DNA of 64,000 nucleotides. Origin: JAKAUF01 sp050746205 (GTDB taxonomy: Bacteria; Acidobacteriota; Terriglobia; Terriglobales; SCQP01). The notes beneath the pieces are model-generated. The model made no database searches. It had not been told where the DNA came from and saw nothing but the letters and a program-made list of their open reading frames with translations. Location: positions 1-64,000 of the forward strand of contig JBOGKW010000001.1 of assembly GCA_050746205.1 (NCBI GenBank), in the 5' to 3' direction. A program made the position numbers and the translations under genes. Below, one piece after another: positions 25,723 to 34,464 of this stretch; position 1 is the stretch's first letter, and each line of letters opens with the position of its first letter.

Positions 25723-27036
25723 GTGCCATTTGCCGCGATAGGCCTCGCCCTGTGTTTCTTTCTCCCCGCCCCTCACACGGCGCCGCAACGCGCCGCGGCG
25801 CCGACCGACACCGCGGCCGCATCCCCGACGTTGGGCTCGTTGCTCGATATTGGCGAGCCAGGCCGCCAACTGCGCGGCCTGGAGCGGTATCTGCACCAGC
25901 ATCCCAATCCGCCGGAGGCAGTGCAGATCTATCAGCAGCTGATCCAGGACGCCACCGCGCTGAATGATTCCCGACGGGTCCTGGCCTATAACGAAGAGCT
26001 CCAGGCGCTGGAGCCCGATGACCTGGGCCAGCGCATCACCGTTCTAAATCAGCTGCTGCTGGAATCCAGCGCCAAGGCCATGGCGCTGGCGGCCCAAGAC
26101 GCCCACGAGCTGGCGCTGCTGGTCGCCGTCCAGGCCGCCAGCCCGCCGCCGCAAGAGGCCACCCGCGCGCAATGGAAGGTGGATATGAACCGGCTGCGGG
26201 CTATCGCGCAGATGTTTCTTGGCGCGGTCGCGCAGAAAACGGGCCATGACGTGGCCGCCGCCACGGATTTCCGCGCCAGCCTAGCGCTAGAGCCCACCGA
26301 AGAAGCGGCCGAACATTTGGGGCAGGTGCTCGAGGCGCGCGGCCAGGCGACGGCGGCGGTGCGGGCCTACGCCCTGGCCCTGGCGCTTCCGGGCCAAACC
26401 ATCGCTGAGCGAAGTACTTTGCGTGGCAGAGCCGGGGCTCTTTACGCCCGCCTGCACCAGGGCAGCCAGCGCGGCTTTGGGGACTTGATTCTGGACCGCT
26501 TTGACCAGATCGCCCAGGCGAATGCGCGGCAACAGCAAGCGCTGCATCCCTATGCGGCGCGCAACCACGAGGCGCAGAGCGTGGGGCAGTTCGTCCTGAC
26601 CTCGCTCGACGGGGTCGCGCACCGACTGGCGAGTGAACGGGGCAAGGTCGTAGTGCTGGATTTTTGGGCCACTTGGTGCGGCCCCTGCCAGGCCGAGCAT
26701 CCCGCTTATGAAGCCCTGAAGCGACACTACGGCGGCCAGTCCGGCGTGGCGTTCATCTTGATCAACACCGACGACGAGCACGCCAAGGTCGGCCCGTTTC
26801 TAGCCGCGCATCACTGGGCCGACGATACCTGGCTGGATGCCGGGCTCGCCGACTATTTGGGCATAGATTCCTTGCCCACGACGGTCGTGCTGGCGCCCAA
26901 CGGCCAGATGGTGTACCGCGAATCCGGCTTCGATGAGGCCAGCTACGCGCGCGACCTGCGGCGGGCGATCCGCTATGCGCGAACGCGGGTCGGCCCAAGC
27001 GCGGCGAAGGCCGGCCGACGAGCGGCCGGGCGCTAG
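25723..27036 (+). CDS. Exported TPR protein with C-terminal TlpA-like thioredoxin domain
   Basis: A 437-residue protein. A signal peptide (FAAIGLALCFFLPAPHTA) precedes about 240 residues of helical TPR-like repeats (for example EAVQIYQQLIQDATALNDSRR and EEAAEHLGQVLEARGQATA). The C-terminal 150 residues are a thioredoxin fold of the TlpA/ResA type: VVVLDFWATWCGPCQAEHPA with an intact CxxC, and the cis-Pro loop IDSLPTTVVLAPNG. It probably reduces or exchanges disulfides in the periplasm, with the TPR part binding the client. It starts with GTG at 25723; TACACT at 25682-25687 may be its -10 box. The 3' end overlaps the convergent kinase gene by 4 nt. Confidence 0.88.
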   Translation: MPFAAIGLALCFFLPAPHTAPQRAAAPTDTAAASPTLGSLLDIGEPGRQLRGLERYLHQHPNPPEAVQIYQQLIQDATALNDSRRVLAYNEELQALEPDDLGQRITVLNQLLLESSAKAMALAAQDAHELALLVAVQAASPPPQEATRAQWKVDMNRLRAIAQMFLGAVAQKTGHDVAAATDFRASLALEPTEEAAEHLGQVLEARGQATAAVRAYALALALPGQTIAERSTLRGRAGALYARLHQGSQRGFGDLILDRFDQIAQANARQQQALHPYAARNHEAQSVGQFVLTSLDGVAHRLASERGKVVVLDFWATWCGPCQAEHPAYEALKRHYGGQSGVAFILINTDDEHAKVGPFLAAHHWADDTWLDAGLADYLGIDSLPTTVVLAPNGQMVYRESGFDEASYARDLRRAIRYARTRVGPSAAKAGRRAAGR

Positions 27037-27968
27037 GCCAACGGCCGGGCGAGGCGCAAGGCCCCGTCGAGCGCATCGCCGGCGGGGGGCTGCCAGCGCG
27101 CTCCGGGCAGCTGCCGCCGCAGGGCGCGGCGCAGAGCCTGACGGATGAGGGGCGATGCCGCAAGCACCGATCCGCCGTACGATACGCGCGGCTGGCGCAT
27201 GCCGAGGCGCCGGGCAGCGGCGGCGATTTGCGCCGCCAGCGCCTCGGCGCCCGCCGTGATCAGGGCGCGCGCGATGCGGTCCCGCTGCGCCGCGGCCTCG
27301 AACACCAGCGGCGCCAAACCGCCGAAGTCGGCCGGCGTGGCGGGACGGGCTCGCCGCGCCAAGGCTTGCGGCGTTCGCAGCCGGAAGGCGGCTTGCAACA
27401 GACCGGTCAGAGCGGTCGGAGGCCCGGAGCCATCCAGGGCACATAACGCGGCGGCGTAGCCCTTCCGACCCAGCCACTGGCCGCTGCCTTCATCGCCCAA
27501 CAGCCAGCCCCAACCTCCGGCCCGGGCCCATTGCCCACGCGCGTTGCGGCCCCAGACGATGGAGCCAGTACCGGCGATCACGACAATGCCCTGGGCGCCG
27601 GCCAGCGCGCCCACATGGGCGATCTCGCCGTCCGTCACAATCCGTACTTGGGCACGGGGGAGCAGCCGGTGCGTCCGCCGCGCGACATCCGCCGCCACCG
27701 TCGGCTGGCTGACGCCGGCGCTGCCGATCACCACGGCCCGGATGGCGGCTCGCCGCGCGCCGGCTCCGCGTAAGCAGGCAACGATGCCGCGCCGTCGCTC
27801 GCGGTCGGCGGTTTCGGCACCCAGGGCGTAGGGGTTGGCCGGTCCGGCCTCGCCGCGGCCCAAAACGCGCCCGGAGGCATCGGCGATTGCGACGCGGACG
27901 TGACTCGCCCCGGCGTCCAGAGCGAGGATCAGCCCTCCGGCATTTTTGCGGGCGCGCGCTCCGGCCAT
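27033..27968 (-). CDS. N-acetylglucosamine kinase-like protein (BadF/BadG/BcrA/BcrD ATPase family)
   Basis: A 311-residue sugar-kinase-fold ATPase. ILALDAGASHVRVAIADASG is the phosphate-1 motif; VTDGEIAHVGAL and IVVIAGTGSIVWGRNARG with GGWGWLLGDEGSGQWLG are the hallmarks of the bacterial GlcNAc kinase/BadF group. VSYGGSVLAASPLIRQAL is the adenosine region. It probably phosphorylates an amino sugar from cell-wall recycling, in keeping with the nearby transglycosylase and amidase genes, but the substrate is inferred. TACCCT (coding strand, 27977-27982) lies 8 nt before the ATG. Confidence 0.83.
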   Translation of the reverse strand: MAGARARKNAGGLILALDAGASHVRVAIADASGRVLGRGEAGPANPYALGAETADRERRRGIVACLRGAGARRAAIRAVVIGSAGVSQPTVAADVARRTHRLLPRAQVRIVTDGEIAHVGALAGAQGIVVIAGTGSIVWGRNARGQWARAGGWGWLLGDEGSGQWLGRKGYAAALCALDGSGPPTALTGLLQAAFRLRTPQALARRARPATPADFGGLAPLVFEAAAQRDRIARALITAGAEALAAQIAAAARRLGMRQPRVSYGGSVLAASPLIRQALRRALRRQLPGARWQPPAGDALDGALRLARPLA

Positions 27969-27992
27969 GCCCTTTCAGGGTAAGCCCGCTGG

Positions 27993-28019
27993 CGCTCGGG
28001 GCGTCTCCAAGTCGCCGCG
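27993..28019 (+). repeat. 27-bp direct repeat, left copy
   Basis: This copy differs from 28998-29024 at 2 of 27 positions, same orientation. The two copies bracket larE about 1 kb apart. Origin unknown. Confidence 0.6.
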
Positions 28020-28049
28020 GAAGGAACCGAGGCCGCACGCGGCGGGGCG

Positions 28050-28901
28050 CTACCGCGGGTTGAGCGAGCCGGAGCGAAAGCCCTCGAGGTCGAGGGTAAC
28101 GTAGCGGAAACCCAGTCCTTTAAAGAGGCGGGTCAGCGCGCCGGCCGCTTCCAGGTTCAGGGCACGGTCCAACTCCGCAGGGGCGATCTCGATGCGGACC
28201 AAATCCCCATGGTCGCGCGCCCGAAACTCGCGGAAGCCCATTTTTCGGAGGCCCTCTTCGCCGGCCTCGATGCGCCCCAACACGGAGGGGGTGATCCCGA
28301 TGCCGTGGACCACGCGGGATGCCAGGCAGGGAGAGGCGGGGCGGTCCCAGAGCTCAAGGCCGGCCTGACGCGCCAACGCCCGGATGGCGGCCTTGCCCAA
28401 TCCCGCTTCCAGCAGCGGGGCGCGGACGTGATGGCGGCGGGCGGCCTCGGCGCCGGGCCGGTAGTCCCACCGATCATCGGCATTGGCGCCGTAAGCCAAG
28501 GACTGAAACGCTGGACGCCGCTCGAGTTCCCCCTCCATGCAGTGAAAGAGCTCGTCCTTGCAAAAAAAACAGCGGTCGGCGCCGTTGTGGGCGTACTCGG
28601 GGCTGTCCAACTCGGCGGTTTGGATGGTTTCGCAGGGAATGCCATGGCGGGCGGCGAAGGCCAAGGCATCTCGATAATGCGAGCGGGCCAAACTCGGCGA
28701 GTCGGCAATCAGAGCCACCAACTGATCTCCGAGGACTTGGTGCGCCACCCAGGAGAGATAGGCCGAGTCCACGCCGCCGGAGTAGGCGACCAGCAAGGGG
28801 CCACCCTGGCGCAGGGACTGGCGCAAGCGTTGCTCGGCCAGGGTCCAGTCGGCCTCCAACGCCGGCGATAGGTCCCCGGCGGCTCGTAACGCTTCCGTCA
28901 C
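28050..28901 (-). CDS. larE: ATP-dependent sacrificial sulfur transferase LarE
   Basis: A 283-residue PP-loop enzyme that donates sulfur to the nickel-pincer nucleotide precursor, the cofactor of lactate racemase and related racemases. The PP-loop SGGVDS spans residues 41-46. GADRCFFCKDELF carries a CxxC. WDRPASPCLASR holds Cys192 at the place of the sacrificial cysteine known in Lactiplantibacillus LarE. GLGFRYVTLDLEGFRSGSLN is the family C-terminus. No larA, larB or larC is in the window, so partners must lie elsewhere. It starts with GTG, with TAATCT 7 nt upstream (coding strand, 28909-28914). The gene is bracketed by 27-bp direct repeats. Confidence 0.9.
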   Translation of the reverse strand: MTEALRAAGDLSPALEADWTLAEQRLRQSLRQGGPLLVAYSGGVDSAYLSWVAHQVLGDQLVALIADSPSLARSHYRDALAFAARHGIPCETIQTAELDSPEYAHNGADRCFFCKDELFHCMEGELERRPAFQSLAYGANADDRWDYRPGAEAARRHHVRAPLLEAGLGKAAIRALARQAGLELWDRPASPCLASRVVHGIGITPSVLGRIEAGEEGLRKMGFREFRARDHGDLVRIEIAPAELDRALNLEAAGALTRLFKGLGFRYVTLDLEGFRSGSLNPR

Positions 28902-28997
28902 GGCACCTAGATTAGCACCGGGCCTAGGGACAGGGCGGGCACCGCTGCCCGTTGGCGGCCTTGCCGCCGTGGGCGGCCGGCACCTGACGCCTGCCGT

Positions 28998-29024
28998 CGC
29001 TCAGGGCGTCTCCAAGTTGCCGCG
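28998..29024 (+). repeat. 27-bp direct repeat, right copy
   Basis: Near-identical partner of 27993-28019 (25 of 27 bases), on the other side of larE and upstream of the transglycosylase gene. Confidence 0.6.
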
Positions 29025-29146
29025 CAATGGCGCGGCAGGTCGGCTCCTCCGGTGGAAGCGGCGCGCGGGCCCGGTCTGGATTGTCCGCGAGGATGCCTGT
29101 CCCGCAACCTGGCCGAGAGGACGGTGCGGAGAGGCGGCGGGGGCTT

Positions 29147-29152
29147 CTATAA
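29147..29152 (+). promoter_or_regulatory. TATAAT -10 box of the lytic transglycosylase gene
   Basis: A perfect -10 hexamer. Because it overlaps an ATG at 29152, that ATG would lie upstream of the transcription start; the ATG at 29173 is therefore the better gene start. No clear -35 is visible. Confidence 0.5.
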
Positions 29153-29172
29153 TGCCAGGCAAACGGTTGCGC

Positions 29173-29790
29173 ATGGGTACGCGGATCTTCATCGCAGTGC
29201 TGGGGCTGGGTTGTGCGCTGGCGGCACAAACCGCCATCGGCGCGGGCAGCATTGTCGCGGTGCGCACGCCGCAGGGGATCGTGTATACGAATTTGGTCGC
29301 GGCGCCGGCGGCGGCGGCAGCCCATTCGGCGCGCCGCCATCCGGCCGAGCCCAGCCGGCGGCGGATTCGTCGCCTGCTGCATCAGGCCGCCCGGCGCTAT
29401 GCGCTGGATCCGCGGCTGGTGCTGGAGGTGGCGCGGCAAGAGAGCGATTTCGATCCCCGCTCGGTGTCCGACAAGGGGGCCATGGGGGTGATGCAACTGA
29501 TGCCGGCGACGGCGCGGGCGCTGGGAGTGCGGGATCCGTTCAACGCTGCCGAGAATATCGCCGGCGGCGCGCGTTATCTGCGGGCCCTGCTGCGGGAGTA
29601 TCGCGGCAACGTCCGGCTGAGCTTGGCGGCCTACAACGCCGGCCCCGGGGCGGTGGCACAGTATGGCGGTGCCATTCCGCCGTATCGGGAAACGCGGAGC
29701 TACGTGCGCGTGATCACGCGGCGGCTGCGCCGGGATGGGGACCCGATCCCGCCGCATCCCACGCCTTGGCGCGGCAGCCGCAGCCGGTAG
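29173..29790 (+). CDS. Exported SLT-type lytic transglycosylase
   Basis: A 205-residue enzyme that cleaves peptidoglycan between MurNAc and GlcNAc. The signal peptide MGTRIFIAVLGLGCALAAQT is followed by a short linker and the SLT domain: LVLEVARQESDFDPRSVSDK with the catalytic Glu, GAMGVMQLMPATARALGV, and NIAGGARYLRALL then LSLAAYNAGPGAV. All conserved motifs are present. I chose the ATG at 29173 because TATAAT overlaps the earlier ATG at 29152. The amidase gene follows 68 nt later on the same strand, so the pair is a cell-wall remodelling unit. Confidence 0.92.
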   Translation: MGTRIFIAVLGLGCALAAQTAIGAGSIVAVRTPQGIVYTNLVAAPAAAAAHSARRHPAEPSRRRIRRLLHQAARRYALDPRLVLEVARQESDFDPRSVSDKGAMGVMQLMPATARALGVRDPFNAAENIAGGARYLRALLREYRGNVRLSLAAYNAGPGAVAQYGGAIPPYRETRSYVRVITRRLRRDGDPIPPHPTPWRGSRSR

Positions 29791-29858
29791 GCAGCCGACG
29801 GGTTAGCGGTGGCGCCGGTTTCCGGTTGCCGCTGGGCCGACCGGGAGGTACATTGGGG

Positions 29859-31832
29859 GTGCTCTGGATTTTTCTCCCGGCCCGTGTAGCGGTGGGACGA
29901 TTTGCCAATTTTTATCGTGCGCCGGTGTGGGCCGCCGTGCTTGTTCTGGCCTGTGCCGCCGCCTCATTAGCGGCTACTCCGCCCACTCGCGAAGAGTTGC
30001 TGGACCGGGCCCATGCGCTGCACGAGCGCCTGGAGCGCATGCCCATCGCCCAGCGGCGGCGCGCGGACTATGAGGCCATCGCGGATGTGCTGACCCAGGT
30101 CTGGCGGCGGCCGGAGCAGGTCTCTCCGGCCGCCGACATCACGCCGACGCCCGCCGAGGTGGCGTTGTTCGACGACGGCGGGCTGCACATCGCCATGGCC
30201 CAGGACCTCGGCGTGGCGGTGGGCTGGAGCGAGGCCGCGCAGGATTTCCACCGACTGCTGCGGCGCTTTCCCGCCACTCGCTATCGCCGCAACGCGGAAT
30301 GGGCGCTGGCGCAGATCGAGTGGTTTCATTTGGGGCAACGGGGAGCGGCGCGGGAGCAATTGCGGGATTTCCTACGCCGCTATCCCGCCGATACCCGCGC
30401 CGACTACGCCCGCCGGCAACTGCGGGGCCGCCGCGTGGATCCGCCGTCCCTGCTGCCCGCCATTGCGCGCGAGCCCGGGGCAGCGCCGCGGGCCGGTAGC
30501 CGGGCCGCGAGCGAACCCGCGGCCGCGGAGGCGCCGCATGCGGCGCAGCATGCGGAGTTGGTTCCCGGCACCCGGCCAGCCGACTCGGGTGCGCACCGCG
30601 GCGTGCCGCCGCCCTCGGCGGCTGCGCCGGCGGGCGGCGGGGGCCCGGTACAGGTGACCAGCCTGGAGTGGCACACCGAGCCGGACGGGTTGACGCTGGT
30701 GGTGGGATTAAGTGGCCGGCCGCTCGTCGCGCACGGGGCGGTGGAGCAGACCCATGCGGTCTACTTCGATTTTGCGGACGCTCATTTCGCCGCCGACATG
30801 GCCAACCGCTTCATTCATCTGAGCGATCCCCTGATCAGCGAGATTGAGCTGGCGCGCAACCACACGGGGGTAATCCGGCTGGCGGTGCATGAGCGCCCAG
30901 GGCACGCGCTCGCGACGGTGGCAATGTACTTTCCCAATCCGTCGCGCCTGGTGGTTTCCCTGCGGTCCGGGACGGCGCCGCCCAGGTCCGCGCCGCCTGC
31001 GATGGCGGCGCGAAACACCCCGCCGCCGCTCCGGCCGGCCCCGGAGCCTGCGGCTGCGGCTCCCCTCCGGCCGCGGCGGGTGGCGCGCGCGGCGCACGCG
31101 CTGCCCGACGGACAGCAATCGCTGAGCCGGGCGCTGGGTTTGAAGGTGCGGCGCGTCGTCATTGACGCCGGCCACGGCGGGTTCGATACCGGCGCGATCG
31201 GCCCCAACGGGCTGGACGAGAAGACGGTCACCCTCAGCGTCGCTTTGCGCCTGGGGCGGTTATTGACGACGCGCCTGGGCGCGCAGGTCATCTATACCCG
31301 CCGCACGGATGTGTTCGTGCCGCTGCAAACGCGCACGGCGATCGCCAATCGCGCGCACGCGGATTTGTTCATCTCCATTCACGCCAATTCCAGCCGCTCC
31401 CCGGAGGCGACCGGCGTGGAAGCGTACTACCTTAACCTGACGCGCAGCCCGCGGGCGCTGGAGGTGGCGGCGCGGGAGAATGAGACCACCCAACTCGGCG
31501 ATCACGACCTCAAGACCCTACTGCAGTCCATCGCCCAGAACAACAAGCGCCAAGAGTCAGAGGACTTCTGCCGCGACATTGACCTCAGCTTGGCCAATGG
31601 GTTGGATGAGGTCAACCGGGGCGTCAAGAGCGCGCCGTTTATTGTCCTGATCGGGGCGCGGATGCCCTCGGTACTGGCGGAAGTCTCGTTCCTGAGCAAT
31701 CCCCATTACGCCCACCTGCTGACCGAACCCAGCTATCGCCAGCGCATCGCGCTGGCGCTCTATCACGGCGTCGCCCGCTACATCCGCTCGCTGGGCGGGG
31801 TGGAAACGGCACAGACGCTCGCCGGCCGCTAG
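29859..31832 (+). CDS. N-acetylmuramoyl-L-alanine amidase, AmiC type, with AMIN-like domain
   Basis: A 657-residue exported amidase that removes stem peptides from peptidoglycan. A signal/anchor (APVWAAVLVLACAAASLAA) is followed by helical TPR-like repeats (FHRLLRRFPATRYRRNAEWA, LRDFLRRYPADTRADYARR), a Pro/Ala linker, an AMIN-like beta domain (VTSLEWHTEPDGLTLVVGLS), a second linker, and the Amidase_3 domain. The zinc ligands and catalytic Glu fit VVIDAGHGGFDTGA, LDEKTVTL, LFISIHANSS and VLAEVSFLSNP. The GTG at 29859 has GGAGG about 10 nt upstream; a TTG six bases earlier is the alternative. The open frame continues upstream through the transglycosylase gene, but that part is shadow. Confidence 0.9.
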   Translation: MLWIFLPARVAVGRFANFYRAPVWAAVLVLACAAASLAATPPTREELLDRAHALHERLERMPIAQRRRADYEAIADVLTQVWRRPEQVSPAADITPTPAEVALFDDGGLHIAMAQDLGVAVGWSEAAQDFHRLLRRFPATRYRRNAEWALAQIEWFHLGQRGAAREQLRDFLRRYPADTRADYARRQLRGRRVDPPSLLPAIAREPGAAPRAGSRAASEPAAAEAPHAAQHAELVPGTRPADSGAHRGVPPPSAAAPAGGGGPVQVTSLEWHTEPDGLTLVVGLSGRPLVAHGAVEQTHAVYFDFADAHFAADMANRFIHLSDPLISEIELARNHTGVIRLAVHERPGHALATVAMYFPNPSRLVVSLRSGTAPPRSAPPAMAARNTPPPLRPAPEPAAAAPLRPRRVARAAHALPDGQQSLSRALGLKVRRVVIDAGHGGFDTGAIGPNGLDEKTVTLSVALRLGRLLTTRLGAQVIYTRRTDVFVPLQTRTAIANRAHADLFISIHANSSRSPEATGVEAYYLNLTRSPRALEVAARENETTQLGDHDLKTLLQSIAQNNKRQESEDFCRDIDLSLANGLDEVNRGVKSAPFIVLIGARMPSVLAEVSFLSNPHYAHLLTEPSYRQRIALALYHGVARYIRSLGGVETAQTLAGR

Positions 31833-31998
31833 CCGCGTTGGGCGGCGGGGTACAATCGAGCTGCGGCCCGCGTCGAGAAGCTCCGAGCGCGAGCGAACTT
31901 CGGTTGCCGGCCGTCCCAGCCCAGTCGCAGGCGCGCCGCATCAAGAGCGCCGTCCAGAAATGGGTGGCTGAGCCGGAGTGTTCCCGAGGAGGCTGGAT

Positions 31999-33159
31999 TT
32001 GCAAGCTGCGGTGATATCCGCCGAATGGGCGCCCCGCCCGGAGTATCCCCTGAGCGAAGAAGAGCGTCGCACCCGCACCGCCCGAGTGGGCTCATCGGTT
32101 TGGCGCCATCCCACGGTTGCGGTGCGAGAGCTGCCGGACCCGGTGTGCGGACCCGAGGACGCGCTGCTGCGCGTGGCGGCCGCAGGGTTGTGCGGCTCCG
32201 ACCTGCATTTTTTTGAGACCGACGCCGAAGGCTACATGCAATATCCGGGCCTGGCCCGCTTTCCCAGCGTGCCCGGGCACGAGGTGGCGGGCGAGGTGAT
32301 CGCGGTGGGGGAGCGGGTGAAGGGACTGCAGGCCGGGGACCTAGTTTGCCTGGATGACATGGTCTGCTGCGGGGCTTGCGAGGCTTGCCGCCGCGGCTTT
32401 CCGAACCAGTGCGAAGACCTCGAGGATGTCGGCTTCACCATGAACGGAGGTTGCGCCGAGCTGTTGCGCGTGCCGGCGCGGAACTGCTGGAGCATTAATG
32501 CTCTGCTGGAGAGGTTCGGTGGCAAAGAACCGGTCCTGGAGGCGGGCGCGGTGATTGAACCGTTCACGGTGGCCTACAACGCGCTGTTCGAGTGCGCCGG
32601 ACGCATTAAGCCGGGCGCCTACGCCGCCGTCTACGGCGCCGGGGCGATCGGCTTGGCGGCGGTGCAACTGCTGCGCGCGGCCGGCGCGGCGCGGATCGCG
32701 GTCTTCGAGCACCACGCGCAGCGGCGCGAACTGGCGCGGCGCTTCGGCGCGGATCAGGTGTTCGCCGCCCACGGCGAACGGCCGGCGCGGGCGATCCTGC
32801 GCGAGCTGACCGGCGGGGCTGGGGCCGACGTGCAGGTGGAGGCGGCGGGGGCGTTCCAGGAGACGATGCCGGAGATGGAAGCGGCGGCGGCCAATGGCGG
32901 GCAGATCGTCATCATCGGCCGCGACCGCATGCGAGCAGCCATCCAGCTGGAGAACTTGCAGGTGAAAAAAACCAACCTGATTGCTGCCATGGGCAACACC
33001 GGCTACGGCACCTACCCCAATGTCATCCGCATGATGACGGCCGGACTGCTGGATCCCCGGCCGATGATCACCGATCGGTTTCCGCTGCGTGATTTTTCCG
33101 GCGCCCTGGCCAAGGCGCAAGCGCGGGAAGGGGGCAAGGTCCTGGTCAAGATCGGCTAG
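31999..33159 (+). CDS. Zinc-dependent MDR alcohol dehydrogenase, scyllo-inosose 3-dehydrogenase-like
   Basis: A 386-residue medium-chain dehydrogenase. LRVAAAGLCGSDLHFFETDA and GHEVAGEVIAVGERV are the catalytic zinc and structural blocks, VCCGACEACRRGFPNQCEDL binds the structural zinc, and VYGAGAIGLAAVQLLRAAGA is the NAD-binding Rossmann motif. The Thermotoga inositol-pathway scyllo-inosose 3-dehydrogenase shares the N-terminal W-x-P-R-P-E-Y and the G-Y-x-x-Y-P-G-L insert, so I suggest an oxidised cyclitol or sugar substrate. The TTG at 31999 is right because GAGGAGG sits 6 nt upstream. TACAAT at 31851-31856 would leave a leader of about 140 nt. No inositol genes are nearby. Confidence 0.85.
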   Translation: MQAAVISAEWAPRPEYPLSEEERRTRTARVGSSVWRHPTVAVRELPDPVCGPEDALLRVAAAGLCGSDLHFFETDAEGYMQYPGLARFPSVPGHEVAGEVIAVGERVKGLQAGDLVCLDDMVCCGACEACRRGFPNQCEDLEDVGFTMNGGCAELLRVPARNCWSINALLERFGGKEPVLEAGAVIEPFTVAYNALFECAGRIKPGAYAAVYGAGAIGLAAVQLLRAAGAARIAVFEHHAQRRELARRFGADQVFAAHGERPARAILRELTGGAGADVQVEAAGAFQETMPEMEAAAANGGQIVIIGRDRMRAAIQLENLQVKKTNLIAAMGNTGYGTYPNVIRMMTAGLLDPRPMITDRFPLRDFSGALAKAQAREGGKVLVKIG

Positions 33160-33214
33160 GCGGCGTGCCGCGCCGAACCGGCGGCCAGCACTGCCGCCGC
33201 GCATACAATGAGAT

Positions 33215-34180
33215 GTGGTTGGGTCGCGGCGCACGCTGGCGTGGATGTGCCTGTGGGCCTGCTTGGCCACTACGGCCACGGCCCAAGGGTTCGTTGCGCC
33301 CCGCGGATGGCGCCTGGACCACGACGCCACGCTGACCCACGCGCCTTGGGGGCTGGCGCCGCAAGCGGCGGCCGCGATGGCGGAGTTTGGCTTGGTGCGG
33401 CGGCAAGTGGGGCGATACCGGCACGCTCGGCAGGCGGCGCAACTGGAGGTCTGGCTCTTCGGGGACAGTCAGGGCGCCTATGGGGCGGCCACCTATTTGC
33501 GCGCGCTTCGTGCGCCAGGCCGGGAGATGGCGCGGCGGCAGTGGTTGCTACGAGGAGAAGGGGCGATCTCGGCGCGCGCCTGGCGGGAGTGGACGCGGCG
33601 CGTCGTGGGCGGGACGCAGGGGCCGCTGCCGCTGCTGCGCCAGCACTTGCCCGCGGCGGGTCTGGTGCCCGACTCGGCGAATTATGCCGAGGGGCCCGCG
33701 GGCCTGGCGGCCATTGCGCCCTGGCTGCCCGCGCAGGCAGTGAACTTTCCCATGGAGCCGGTGATCGCCGCCGGCTGGTATCGGCTGGGTCGTGAACCGG
33801 CGGCGCAGGGGCAGCTGATCATCCTGTCCTATCCCACGCCGCAGATCGCGGCGGCCCAACTGGCGCCGATTCGTTCCGCCGCGGGATTGGCGCGCCGCTC
33901 CGGCCCCTTCGTCGTGGCCTGGCATGGTCCCGCATCGCGGCAAGCGAGTAAACTGCTGGCGACAGTCCATTACCGCGCCATCGTGGCCTGGAGCCAGCCG
34001 ATCGGGTTGCAGTCTCTGCCCGGGTTGATTTTAGCGATCTTCGTTCTGGTGGGTTTTATTCTCGCGGTTTGTTTGGCCGCCGGCTTGTTCGCCGGGGGCT
34101 TGCGAATTTTGCTGGCGAAGTGGTTTCCCCGCCGTTTCGCGGCGCATGCAGACCGGCTGATTCGCTTAAAGCTGCAGTAA
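33215..34180 (+). CDS. Exported protein with C-terminal membrane anchor, unknown (DUF6599-like)
   Basis: A 321-residue protein. A signal peptide (TLAWMCLWACLATTATA) is followed by a 240-residue soluble part containing EVWLFGDSQGAYGAATYLRA and PDSANYAEGPAGLAAI. One C-terminal transmembrane helix (LILAIFVLVGFILAVCLAAGLF) comes before a basic tail. I recall similar proteins from Acidobacteriota (DUF6599) but cannot confirm the family from sequence alone, and no function is known. It starts with GTG at 33215, only 5 nt after TACAAT (33204-33209), so translation is probably leaderless. Confidence 0.72.
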   Translation: MVGSRRTLAWMCLWACLATTATAQGFVAPRGWRLDHDATLTHAPWGLAPQAAAAMAEFGLVRRQVGRYRHARQAAQLEVWLFGDSQGAYGAATYLRALRAPGREMARRQWLLRGEGAISARAWREWTRRVVGGTQGPLPLLRQHLPAAGLVPDSANYAEGPAGLAAIAPWLPAQAVNFPMEPVIAAGWYRLGREPAAQGQLIILSYPTPQIAAAQLAPIRSAAGLARRSGPFVVAWHGPASRQASKLLATVHYRAIVAWSQPIGLQSLPGLILAIFVLVGFILAVCLAAGLFAGGLRILLAKWFPRRFAAHADRLIRLKLQ

Positions 34181-34183
34181 ACA

Positions 34184-34211
34184 AAATGCCCATCCTTGCG
34201 GATGGGCATTT
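34184..34211 (+). terminator. Strong hairpin terminator after the DUF6599-like gene
   Basis: A perfect 12-bp stem (AAATGCCCATCC / GGATGGGCATTT) with a TTGC loop starts 3 bases after the stop codon. The A and T ends give short A and U runs on either strand, so it may work in both directions. Confidence 0.75.
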
Positions 34212-34464
34212 CGCTGGAGAATAGCTTCGAAGACCCAGGCCAGAAGAGCCGCTGGCGGCAGAAGCAGCCCCTGCCGCCCAAGGCCATTGCCGGCACCACG
34301 GTGCCCCGAAACCTTCGATGGCCAAAATCTTAAAATCAGCCGGATACCATGTCAAGGTGAATCTTGACCTAGGAGGATTTTACAAGTCATTTGTTTTCAT
34401 AACGTTGCATTCCTGCCAGCCGGTCGTAACGATGCTACACTGCCGGTAGCGAGCCTTCAACCCC

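Noticed and set aside
29052..29858. Upstream extension of the amidase frame through the transglycosylase gene
   Set aside because: That part is a shadow of the transglycosylase; the amidase signal peptide begins after 29859.
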